Assembly (NCBI RefSeq): GCF_019059575.1
Contig: NW_024882039.1
Location: 1-64,000 of the forward strand
Length of the DNA: 64,000 bases
DNA from: Amphibalanus amphitrite
Taxonomy: Eukaryota; Arthropoda; Thecostraca; Balanomorpha; Balanidae
Direction of reading: 5' to 3'
In this document: piece after piece, positions 54,613-64,000 of the stretch
Layout of the letters: every line of letters begins with the position of its first letter
How positions within the stretch are numbered: the first letter of the stretch is position 1
Position numbers and translations under genes: made by a program
The notes under the pieces: model-generated
Told to the model about the DNA's origin: nothing
Databases searched by the model: none
Seen by the model: the letters and a program-made list of their open reading frames with translations, nothing else

Positions 54613-55088
54613 AAATGTCACCGCCTTTAACGGTCATGAAGAAGCCATTTACTTTTCTCATTGAAGCTTGGGTACCAACTAACGTTAGATCAATTTTGTG
54701 AGAGTTCATCTCGAGTCCGTTAGGAGGAGTCTTGAAACATTCCATAGGTTTTTTGACCGGAGTTAAAAGTTTTGTTTGACCTTCGTTGTCAACAGTCCCA
54801 AAATCTAATTATTGATTGTCATCAGCGCATGATATAAGGTGACCGCGAGGAAAAAAAGGGTAACTGTAAATATGTCAGCAGGCTGATGGTGGTTTTACGG
54901 ACAGGGTGCCAGGGGCTGTGAAACTTACTGAAAACGGTGCGGCGACACTCGTCAGACAAGTAAGGTGGCGGCGGCACCGGCCCGCTGGTATCCACACAGG
55001 ACAGCAGCGCCCTCAGAAAACGACCGAACGGAGGCGTTCAGTCCAGTCATGTACTGTCCCTGCTGCTCACGGGTCTGGACCGCCGCGA
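54613..55088. other. Stretch without a supported gene
   Basis: Short overlapping open frames only. Composition turns GC-rich toward the next palindrome. Confidence 0.4.
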
Positions 55089-56463
55089 CAGAGCGCGAGG
55101 TCGCACGCGTATTTGGAATTTCCGACCTTGACGAGCGTCTGTGGTAGAAAACCACCACCTTGGTAGGGGAAACTACTGCTGTCTGCTACCATTTGCACTG
55201 CATGTGTCGCTATCGCTGCGACATCTATGCATACACATGTAAATCACGACATCTGTGTGCGCTGATTCTAGTAAGCGATTAGCTAGGGCACCAGGGTGGA
55301 TCCAGACTTTCGGTTTGAGGCAGGGCCGGGGTGCGGAGCCGGAGCCGGAGCCGCCGGAGCCGGCATATTTTGCCCGGAGCCGGAGCCGAAGCCGTGAAAC
55401 AATATAGTTCGGAGCCGGAGCCAGAGCATGAGCTGTCAAAAAAGGGGGCGACTCCGGCTCCTTTTTTGAAGAGGAAACAAATATTGACCTAGTTCGGTTT
55501 GTCAAACCGAACTGCCTTGAACTTACAGTTCCAGGCAGTAAGAAATACGGTATTCAAAATATGAAAATAGCCTTAAGTTATGCAAATGCAGAAGCAACGT
55601 GCACCAATCCCATCTTCTTTTTTCTGCCACCCGTAGGTATTTAAAATGTACTGAGTATTGGAGCCGGAGCCGCCGGACCATTTTACTCGGAGCCGGAGCC
55701 GGAGCCGGAGCCGCCATGGCATTTCACCCGGAGCCGGAGCCGGAGTCGGAACCGTCTGGAATGTCCACGACTCCGCATCCCTGGTTAAGGGTGGGCGTGG
55801 GGTAACTCATGGCCGGCCCGATCCCTGGCAGTCCGGTTACTGCGCGTGGGGGGGGGGAGAAAGGTCCAATATGCCACGCCTATTGCCTATAGGCATATAT
55901 AGTATGTATTGGTTTGTATTGGTATTGGTAAAGTTAAAGCTAAAGGTTATTAAATAAGTTAAAAAAACACCGACGCGGAGCGCTGCCGTTTTTAAAATAT
56001 CCGCAAAAAAACAAATCGTCAACTTGATGAATCGATAAAAATCACTAACATCTCAGGAGGCACACTGCCGAGTGCTGATACCATTCAATACATACGTATA
56101 TACCTATGGGCAATAGGCATGTCTTTTGGGTCATTATATTGGACCTTCCTTCCCCCCCCCCCCCCGGGCCCCCGCTCAGCAACTTTGACTGCCGGGGATC
56201 GGGTCGGCCAAGAGTCCGCCCACCCTCAAACTGAAAGTCTGGATCCACCCTGCTGCCCTAGCTAATCGCTAACTAGAATCACCCAAGAATCACCGGCCAC
56301 CGCACACACACGTCGCGTCGCGTGCGTCGCGTGCATAGATGTCGCAGCGATAGCGACACATGTAGTGCAAATGGTAGCAGACAGCAGTAGTTTCCCCTAC
56401 CAAAGGGGTGGTTTTCTACCACAGATGCTTGTCGAGGTCGGAATTTCCAAATGCGCAGGTCGC
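55089..56463. repeat. Long palindrome with nested hAT-like ends and GGAGCC arrays
   Basis: Outer arms 55089-55330 and 56222-56463 are reverse complements (GGAATTTCCGACCT(T/C)GACGAG, CTACCATTTGCACT, GCTATCGCTGCGACATCTAT). Within them is the hAT-type end CAGGGTGGATCCAGACTTTC facing its inverted copy. A second inner pair (55790-55915 with 56080-56221) includes GTCCAATAT and CTATTGCCTATAGG. Between left arms are two blocks of GGAGCCGGAGCC hexamers (55340-55450, 55660-55760) that are absent from the right half. No gene. Confidence 0.75.
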
Positions 56464-57088
56464 ACACGCCCACGGATACGGTCTTCACAGCACTTCTAAG
56501 GCGGTCGGCAGCGACATAATCCTTACCAAGGATGTATTGCATATCTATTCGACACTTCTTGACGCGTCTGACTATGCTTATAGCCTTGTGAGACAATGAT
56601 GCCGTCCACTTATTTATTTGCTCCATCACAATTTCACTTACAATTTCCCAGGATTTTCACGTCACATCCCAAAACTGCTCATCGCGTATCTCTACGCGTA
56701 TCCAAAGCGAATCAATAGCTCGCTTTCCAGCATATTGGTGTAGTTAGTGTGATTAATGGTGGTCACGAATGCTGGTTCGGTCGGTCGGCGGAACAAACAG
56801 GTGGACCTCTGAAAGCGAACTGTATTCGAAATGGTCATTAGTACCGGGCTCAACATTGCTGCCAAATAAAAATCGACAAACAGCCCAAACCATTGGTCGC
56901 AAACAGCCAATCACGATCAGTTTGACGGCGCCACACCCGATAACTTTCCATGCGCACTACGGGACGACCGCGGCGGCCCGCTCAGGTCAGACAGGGGGAG
57001 GGGTACTGACGGCACATGGGGTGACGCGGCCCGCTGAACTGAGGCGGGGAGGGAGAATCGCGACAGTTAGTACAATGTTAATCTTCCC
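56464..57088. other. Stretch without a supported gene
   Basis: A 171-codon open frame (56769-57284) runs opposite the transposase relic that follows and has no recognisable domain. Confidence 0.4.
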
Positions 57089-57865
57089 TTATTTTGGTCC
57101 ACTCTTCGTCCGTATTGGCGATTTAACAGCAGCTAATGGTCGATCGGACCCCACAGCTAATTGGTCCCTGATAAAAAACCAACCCACCATCAGCTGCCTC
57201 TTCCATGTTGATTCCTCCCTCAGCATGCTGGATTTCACCCGGGTCCTCGGCCTCGACGTCTTCGTAGAGGTCTCCTTCAGCTGACGTGTTGTGAAGCCCA
57301 AGGCTATAGAACTCCGCAGCCCCGGTGAAGCCCGCAAGCCGTCATGATGACATTGTTGGTCAAGTCCATGTGCAGCATGTCGAGTTTCGGAAGTCTCCTG
57401 ATATTGCAATTAGTGTCCCGAAACTCCTCTTGATAGTCATTCTCGTTGATGAGTGCCTTTTTATACTTAGTTTGCCGTTGACTCAAATGGTCATGTCCGT
57501 TATGGGTTCCGGTAAGGTGCTTCGACAGCGGAAATGCTGCGTTCCCGAGGATGTGTCCACCTTCGGCCTGCCTATCCTCCTCCAGGATGTGTTGCAGCTC
57601 GTGGTACACTACTGTCATGAACAGTCCCAGGCCAGCCTATATTGGCCCATATAAAACGCATCTTCTCGTCACGTATCGCGAGCGGAATCACAGACGCAAA
57701 CCCCTTCCTCTTGATGCATTTATGACCAATTTATGACCTTACAAAGGTAGTGATTAGCACATGAGTTCCATCACTGCACCCAACAACACCAGGGGAATCT
57801 GCCATGTTGCAGAAGGACTGCTTCCTTGCCCTGGCATCCTCTGCGGTCATTTGATCTTGCCAGGT
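57089..57865 (-). pseudogene. PIF/Harbinger-type transposase relic
   Basis: Read on the minus strand from 57865: FCNMADSPGVVGCSDGTHVL, matching the GFPGVVGCIDGTHIxI block with the first catalytic Asp; RKGFASVIPLAI after a stop; then, in the frame 57304-57618, GGHILGNAAFPLSKHL (GDxxYPL type, where the usual catalytic Asp is Asn), RQTKYKKALINEND, NIRRLPKLDML and IMTACGLH, the family's C-terminal block. Frameshifts and stops break it at least three times. Harbinger transposases cut at TWA/TAA targets. The relic ends close to a TAA-flanked element (58104-59157), but that element does not enclose it. Confidence 0.8.
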
Positions 57866-58103
57866 ACAGAGGCGCCTGTTTTGTTTGTGATTGTGTTTTT
57901 TGATCCGACTGTGTAGAAAAGGTTGTGGTTGGGGTAGAGCGCCAGGAAGGAATTATGGAGTGCCTGGACTTCTTGAGGTGAGAAGCCAGTCTTTTTTTTT
58001 AGTCCAGCAGAAGGTGGAGCGTTGATGGAGGAAGAGTCCACCACGCCACCGGTTTGAGTATTTTTGGTTTAGGAGGCAGTGTTACATCGTAATGTTCGCA
58101 TAA
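57866..58103. other. Flank of the Harbinger relic
   Basis: A 65-codon minus-strand frame (57847-58044) precedes the transposase segment and may be its decayed N-terminal part, but I cannot match it to the family. Confidence 0.35.
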
Positions 58104-59157
58104 AGGCCGTGTTACACCGCCGAATTTTGGCCACGACCCTGTCGCCGAATCACGTCGTGTAGGAAATCGGCGAACAGTTCACCGACAGAGGCGAACAGTT
58201 CGCCGACAGAGCCCGATTTGCAGACAACGGGTGGGGGCCCCCCTAATCGTGCGCGGGTCGAAGCTGATCCATGATTCGGCGAACATCGCGAATGAATGGC
58301 GAATCTGTTGCGAATAGTCGGCGATACCTTGGCAACAAGTCGGCGCACGTAGCGACATGTCGGCGGCGACTCGGCGACTGTTTGGCGATCATGTTCGTTT
58401 ATTACAAGTGCGGCGAACAGCCACGAAATTTTCATTTTTCATGAAATATTCGTGGCGGTCGTGACGAACACAGGCCCATGTCACTCCACTTTTGATGACA
58501 TCATATGGGGGCCTCAGGTCAATAATGGCGCGGCGCGCCACAATCGCGTCAAAGCTACTTGCCAACAGTTGCCATTTTTGAAAATATTATTTTGAAATAA
58601 AGTTCCAAGTAATAAAAATATTGTAATAAAGTTGTTGAATAAATCGATACCATATCTAAAAACTTACTGAAAAATGATTTATTCATAGTAAAAATATAAG
58701 CTCGATGCGTTTTTACGTTGCTTTCCTTCAACTGCAGAGGGTTTTTAAATCGTCTATATCTTCAAAACCGGCTATTTCTTAGCATATTGCTGCTCTTTTT
58801 TATCGCTAGAAAATTAGTTCGACTTTCCAATGACATCAATAGTTGAGCAATATGTGTAAAGTATCACCAACAATCTTCAAATGAAGTTAGTCATTTTTAC
58901 GTTGTAAAGGAATGGAGTACCCCTATCGAGCATCAGGGGTGACGTCACTCAGGATCTGTCTCTGATTGGTCGGCGGGAGAGTGACTGTACCTTCTATAGA
59001 TGGCCTTGGACGAACAGTAAAAGTCGCGCGGTGGACACCGACTGGTCTGCGAAATGCCAAGACCGTGGAAGAAAGATCCCGAATCGGTCCGCGACATAGG
59101 ATGACTTGCATATTCGTGTGCATTCGTGTACCAAAATTCGGCAGTGTAACAAAGGCT
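58104..59157. mobile_element. TAA-flanked Harbinger-like element
   Basis: The left end AGGCCGTGTTACACCGCCG and the right end in reverse AGCCTTTGTTACACTGCCG both continue into AATTTTGG. TAA flanks each side (58101-58103, 59158-59160), the target used by Harbinger elements. Its left interior has many CGGCGAA words and its right interior is the uninterrupted copy of the repeat also found at 900-1656. No ORF of interest. Confidence 0.65.
58476..59008 (+). repeat. Dispersed repeat, copy 2 (uninterrupted)
   Basis: Same orientation as 900-1656 and the first bases after 9924. It shows empty sites for both insertions of copy 1: AGGATCTGTCTCTG at the TA foldback and GAGTGACTGTACCTTC at the outer hAT-like element. 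Confidence 0.85.
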
Positions 59158-59160
59158 TAA

Positions 59161-60905
59161 GTGTCTTGAGTCGGGATCCGTATGAAGTGCGTTTAGGTTG
59201 TTTATGCCTGGAGAGGAAGGATTTGAATTTGATGATAGGAGTGCAGGGGTGGTTTGGGGTGGATTGGATTTCGGTGAAGTACTTCATGAAAGCTATCGAC
59301 CTTCTTTCCTCTTAAGGTTTAATGTAAATGAATATTTCCAGGGCCTCGATTGGGGTGGTTTTGAATGCTGCAGTTGAGATCCTAGTGCGGGTGTTTTGAA
59401 TAGTGTCTAATCTTTTTAAATTTGTTTTTGCTGTTTTCGAATATAACTGAGCCATATTCTAGAATGGGCCTAATGTGATGAGTATAATTTTACAAGTGTT
59501 CTCCGGTCACCTCCAAAGTCGGTTTCTGCGAAGGCTTTTCATATGTTTATACGTCTCTTGAGGCTTTAGCTGCAATTATTTTTATGTGTGGGAGAAAGGT
59601 GAGGCCACGGTCCAGTGTGATGCCTAGTAATTTTGCGGTGTCTGCTATTTTGATTATTGAATTGTTAACAGTTAGAGGTAGAGGGTTGGGAGGTTTTGTT
59701 CGGCTGAAAATGACGCTTTGCAATTTTTCACTGGATATGTGTAGGTTTAATGGTTAAAGGGCATTGCTGATGTAATCTAGGGCTTATTGGGTGTATTTAA
59801 ATGCGTTATTGGGGGATTGGTTTGCTGGCCAAACAGTAATGTCATTGGCAAAGAGCGACATTTTAGCAGGGCTGGGGACCTGGCTGAGTTTTGAATTTAG
59901 GGCTAGGATAAAAGGATTGGGCTTAATTAAGATTGATCCTTGCATAGGTCCGGATGTGGGATTTTTGACGGGGTAGAGGGTTTCGAGATACCTAACTTGG
60001 AAGGTTCTTTGAGTTAGGTATGCCGTTCAGTAGTGGAGGAGTTGACCGCTGAAGTTGGAGTTAAGGAAGTCCAGAAGAGCTTCTATGTTAAGGGTGTCGT
60101 AGGCATTTTTTAAATCCAAAAAGGCTGCCGCAGTATACTGTTGGGAGTCAAATGAGTATTTAATGTCAGAGGTGATTTGGATAAGATTGTCTACAGTGCT
60201 ACGTCCTGGGATAAATCCACTTTGGTACTTGCTAATAAGATTGTGCTTTTGTATGTGGTAAATCAGTGTTTTTTATGATGCGTTCAAATAGTTTGTTGAT
60301 TGTGTTAGAGAAATATGTCGATAGCTCTCAAGGAGGTTTGGATTTTTGTTGGCTTTTAGGATAGGGATAATGTGGGCGTGGAACCAGCTTTTCGGGTAGG
60401 TGTGAGAAGTAAAGGAGTGGTTTAGTGCTTTTAAGATAGCTAGTCTGGTTTTTGGGCCTAGTTGCTGGTAAAAAAGGTAATGGATCTGGTCTGGACCCGG
60501 GGAGCTGTTTCCTGTTGCTTTTATATCGTCTTCTAATTCTAACATGGTGAAGGGGACGTTATAAATTTGGGAATCTTGTGTGGTTTTTGAGATAGGACGA
60601 GGAACAGGAACGGGTATTCGTGAAGATACCTGTCGATAACGTTCCGCAAATTGGTTTGCTATTTCGTTTGGGGAAGTGTAGTTACTGTTATTGTGGACTA
60701 TTTCCATCGCTGTTTTGGTTGTTGTTTTTTTTTTCCTTTAAAAGTTTTGATAGTTTGCCATATTTTTGATAGAGGAGTGAATCTGTTAAAAATGTTTGCA
60801 AAGTCTTCGAAGCTTTTGCGCTTTGCCTCTTTGATAATCCTTTTGCACCGAGCCTTAGCTCTTTTGTATATATAATAAGGTCTTCTTCTGATCGTGTTTT
60901 TTTAA
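59161..60905 (-). pseudogene. Degenerate LINE reverse transcriptase
   Basis: On the minus strand from 60905: a Lys/Arg-rich linker (KARCKRIIKEAKRKSFEDFA), then the frame 60273-60707 with NSSPGPDQIHYLF, WFHAHIIPILKANKNP and SYRHISLT (usually NYRPISLT), then in broken frames SGFIPGRSTVDNL, AAFLDLKNAYDTLN with the catalytic Asp, and SLFANDITVW, where the usual FADD is FAND. At least seven stops are visible. It ends at the TAA bordering the Harbinger-like element. It is an inactive, old copy of a different LINE family from the one at 14.1 kb. Confidence 0.8.
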
Positions 60906-60908
60906 GCG

Positions 60909-61739
60909 ATGTCTCGCGGTGTTTCTAAAAGTAATAGCACGTGTACACGTGTACTGCACGTGTACGGTTCGAAGCTGTACAGAAGTGTCGGCCAGGCTTC
61001 AGAGTCTGAGGCTTTGCAACGAGACCTCGATGCCCTGCTCGGATGGTCTGAGAAATGGCAACTTCCTTTTAATCAGTCGAAGTGCAAGTCTCTTCACCTA
61101 GGTCCTCGAAACGCCAATCACCTGTACCGTATGGGAGACACTCTGTTAGATCAGACGTTGGTGGAAAAGGACCTGGGGGTCAAGATAGACAACCAGCTCA
61201 AGTTCCGGGAACAGGCTGCCGCAGTCGTGGCCAAAGCGTCACACATTCTGACAGTCATTCGTCGATCCTTCGGAGTAATTGATGAGACTACGCTTCCAAC
61301 ACTCTTCCGGACCATGGTTCGCCCCCATCTCGAATACGCCAACGCGGCCTGGGGACCCTTCAACCGAGAAGACCAGAAGCGCATTGAACGGGTACAGCGA
61401 CGGGCCACGAGACTGGTTGCCAGCATCCGCCACCTGCCATACGAGGAGAGACTCCGGAGCCTGAATTTGCCATCGCTCTACTATCGGCGCCGACGAGGCA
61501 ACATGATCTCGGTTTACCAGGTGCTTCGACGGAGAGTGAATGTTGACCCATCTCAGTTCTTCACTGCGGCGACGACGACCAGAACTCGAGGGCATTAGTG
61601 GAAGCTGTCCAAGCCAAGAGCTGTCTCCAGAGTGCGGCGGAACGCCTTCAGCATACGAGTCCTGAACGACTGGAACTCTCTGCCAGGGGGATGTCGTCCC
61701 GGTTCTTCCCATGTATTATTCGCCAATCAGCTTAACACT
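60909..61739 (+). pseudogene. LINE reverse transcriptase, C-terminal part, with in-frame TAG
   Basis: A 229-codon frame (60909-61598) holds LGWSEKWQLPFNQSKCKSLH, DLGVKIDNQLKF, RTMVRPHLEYANAAW and RVQRRATRLV, the segment after the catalytic FADD of CR1/Jockey-like LINEs. A TAG at 61596-61598 interrupts it. The same frame then continues through WKLSKPRAVSRVRRNAFSIR and VLNDWNSLPGG, the normal C-terminus. The catalytic motifs are lost by 5' truncation at about 60909, next to the opposite-strand LINE. Confidence 0.85.
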
Positions 61740-62289
61740 ACCGGTGACGTCACTGGAGGACCGCCAATCGGGGCCGGCGCGGCCGGCCGGGCCCGTAGAA
61801 GGCCAAACGCAGACGTTTTCAGAAAAGCGTAAGCCGTATAGATACAGTCGTGGGTGGATTTTTGCTGTGATTCGGCTCTCCAAGAGTGCGTCAGGGTACC
61901 AGGACCCGGACAAAGGTCATGGTGAACCGGCATCTGATAAAATCCGCTCACCACTTAGCAGCCGACTTCGACCCTTCACCCTCGTAAAACACAAAAGCTT
62001 GCCGGTTATCAATCCACCTGCATCTCCTCATCTGCTTACTACCTATATCGACTAGTTACTGCAGCCGTTTTGAAGCGGTTCACGGCCGATAACACACCGG
62101 GCGTGCGCTAGCCGTCGGTGCTAAGCGCTAACCAATGAGTGCGCACTGCGCGTGGCCGACTGCCGCCCCGATGGCGCTGGCCCCCGGTACCGGCGCGGCG
62201 CTGCTGACCCATGGGGGGGGGGGGGCTGCTAATTAGTTGAGCCGGAATTGGGATAGAAGCCGGTATGGGATTGGGATAGAAGCTCAGCG
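61740..62289. other. Stretch without a supported gene
   Basis: GC-rich sequence with short overlapping frames. A G-run occurs at 62213-62224. No domain or RNA gene could be supported. Confidence 0.4.
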
Positions 62290-63200
62290 AGACTAAGGGA
62301 TTGTGTGATGCCTTCGGTAGGCCCCTCAAAATCACCTGTGTAGGGCCCTCAGGGCCGCCGGTTATGAAGCCTTTGGAGGCACTGGTGTGGGCCCTCACAG
62401 GTACCGGTGTGAGGCTCTCGGATGCATTGGTGCGGGGTCCCCAGAGGTGCCACTGTGGGCCCTCAGAGGCGCCGGTGAGGGTCCTCACAGTTGCCGTTGT
62501 GGGCCCTCAGAGACACTGCATGCAGTGTGGGGTTGTCACAGTCGGGTGTGGGACCCTTAGAGCTGCTGGCTCGAACCTTTACAGGCCGACAGGGGCTCTC
62601 AAGAGGTCTGCGGTGCCTTCGGGAGCCCTGTGGAGTCCTTAGAGACCAGCAAGATACATTCAAACGCCAGTGGGGCCCTCAGAGTCGTCGGTGTGGGGCC
62701 TTCAAAAGTCACCGGTGAGTGGCCGTCCGATGCGCAAGTCCCGTCTGAGGCCGTCAGAGGCTCCGGCGTTGAGCCCCCAGATCGCCGCCGATATGAAGCA
62801 CTGGTTTCGGGACCTCATTCAAGGGTGCCGGTCGCACTCAGAGGTGGCAGTGTGGGTCCCTCAGCTAGGCACCGGTGCGAGGCCTTCACAGCCGCCGTTG
62901 AGGGCCCTCGCAGGCGCCGTTGTGGGGGCCTTCAACCATTGGTTTAGGGGGTCATCGCAGGCGTTTGTGGAACCCTTGGAGCTGCTGGTCCCTGATAGGC
63001 CGGTAAGGGCCCGCAGAGGCCGGCAAGTAGCCCTCAGAGGTCGCCAATAGGCCCTGAGAAGCCGGCAAGGGGCCCTCAAAGGCCGACAAGGGACACTAAA
63101 AAGCAGGTGTGGGGCTCTTATGGATAGAAGTGTGGCTCTTCGGAGCACATAAGGTGTTCTTCAGAGCCCTGTGGGGCCCTTCTGAGTCGAAAGATGCCAA
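62290..63200 (+). repeat. GC-rich degenerate minisatellite
   Basis: About 0.9 kb of imperfect units of roughly 30 bp, each built around (G)GGCCCTCAGAGGCGCCGGTG(TG). Frames in several phases are open only because of the repeat. Units drift in length, so no single frame persists. Confidence 0.8.
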
Positions 63201-63620
63201 CGTGGACCCTCAGCCGCCAATTGGCGTCGCAAGGCCCCTCGGGCCCGAGAGGCCCCCTGATCCGATGGGGGCACGTGCCCCCTGCTTCCCCCCCCCCCGA
63301 TGCAGATGGAGAATGCAATCGGCGGTGCGGGCACAACAATTGCAATTGTTCCCTCTCCCGTCGCGACGTCGCCCATCCGACCCATATCCCATGATTGTCA
63401 ACCCTTGGGCTCAGGTCGGCACTCGGCAATGTACTGGCAAGGAAATCAGCTTTAGGTGAGTAAAAAAGTTATTAAGAGTCATTGGTTGTCGTTACGTTCA
63501 GTAATAACAACTATACGGTGCCAAATGTACGCGACGTACAGCTTGGAGCCGGGCGCCGCCCGGTCTCCACCAGTGACGTCACGCTAATGCCTAGCGACCG
63601 GTCCATTGGAAATCGCGGGA
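63201..63620. other. Stretch without a supported gene
   Basis: No feature beyond short GC-rich frames. TGACGTCACG occurs near 63574. Confidence 0.4.
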
Positions 63621-63639
63621 TGATTCTACCTCTCTTATA

Positions 63640-63850
63640 CGGCCTTGCTCTCTGCCATCCGCTGTCGTCGATGCGCCCTCAGTCAATAGCTTCAAGGCCA
63701 GGCTTGACGAACACTGGGCTCACGCCAAGTACACCATACATTCCAACGACTGATGCAGTGACACACTGACACAAAGCTCGTCACGTCCGGATCCAAGAGG
63801 CCAAAAGGCCTTCCTAAATTCCGCATTTTATAAGCATAAGTATAAGTATA
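63640..63850 (+). pseudogene. LINE 3' end (C-terminus and tail)
   Basis: A frame gives LPSAVVDAPSVNSFKARLDE then HWAHAKYTIHSND and a stop at about 63753, the same type of C-terminus as at 47.4 kb. About 70 bases of 3' region follow and end in ATAAGT repeats (63830-63853), a typical simple-sequence LINE tail. All upstream parts are missing. Confidence 0.75.
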
Positions 63851-64000
63851 AGTGTACAATCATAGTTCCACCAGGGTACTGATTTGGGGCGTCGGTGTTG
63901 TGTTTTAGTGTAAGGGATATATTGTTTTGCTGTCTTGATGATGTGCTGTGTAGTCGGTGGTGCACATTTACGTCACCGACTAGTAAGCTGGAAGTGGTAA

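Noticed and set aside
56769-57284. A 171-codon plus-strand ORF
   Set aside because: It lies opposite the decayed PIF/Harbinger transposase and has no protein signature.
62108-63148. Several overlapping 60-126 codon ORFs
   Set aside because: All are phases of the GC-rich minisatellite.

Overview
The window looks like repeat-saturated animal nuclear DNA. It has a spliced gene with a GT-AG intron, non-LTR retrotransposons, a Penelope-like element, mariner, hAT-like, PIF/Harbinger and TTAA-flanked DNA transposons, tRNA-derived SINE heads and long simple repeats. An arthropod, perhaps a crustacean, would fit, but this is an impression from the repeat mix and cannot be settled here. There are no operons, ribosome binding sites or rRNA genes, and no convincing host gene apart from one weak candidate at 28.9 kb.

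Left part (1-13.8 kb): a nest of DNA transposons. An outer element (1657-9924) holds a CAGTGGCGG-ended hAT element (2090-8577, perfect 8-bp target duplication). That element holds a TAGGGTGTGTCG-ended element (3035-7378), which carries a two-exon gene on the minus strand for a roughly 780-residue transposase-like protein. A TTAA-flanked foldback element (7452-8373) sits in the same host. Two relatives of the foldback element follow at 10.3 and 12.2 kb.

Middle (13.8-38 kb): a dead mariner (13.8-22.1 kb) is split by a 5'-truncated LINE with a long intact reverse transcriptase ORF and by three TTAA-bounded elements placed end to end. Then come a further TTAA element (23.6-24.7 kb), a TAGTGATGTCAA-ended hAT-like element holding a LINE C-terminal fragment (25.0-27.6 kb), the candidate host gene, a GGGGAGAGTGGGGC-ended foldback (29.6-30.5 kb), and a Penelope-like element (30.7-37.8 kb) broken by a TA-flanked MITE and a 3.7-kb hAT-like element.

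Right-centre (38-52 kb): a composite of long inverted repeats. Outer arms lie at 38.26 and 51.65 kb. Inside are a foldback copy of the TAGGGTGTGTCG family, an RNase H-type LINE fragment, SINE heads, two TTAA elements whose halves are interleaved, and two oppositely oriented satellites built on TACGTAC.

Right end (52-64 kb): foldbacks, a PIF/Harbinger transposase relic, a TAA-flanked Harbinger-like element, two head-to-head LINE relics, a GC-rich minisatellite and a LINE 3' end. Several insertions can be checked inside the window, because an uninterrupted copy of the target is present elsewhere (58.5-59.0 kb for two insertions near 1.4-9.9 kb, 45.6 kb for the element at 39.3-42.9 kb, and 38.3 kb for one at 51.4 kb). 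Coordinates of degenerate elements are approximate.
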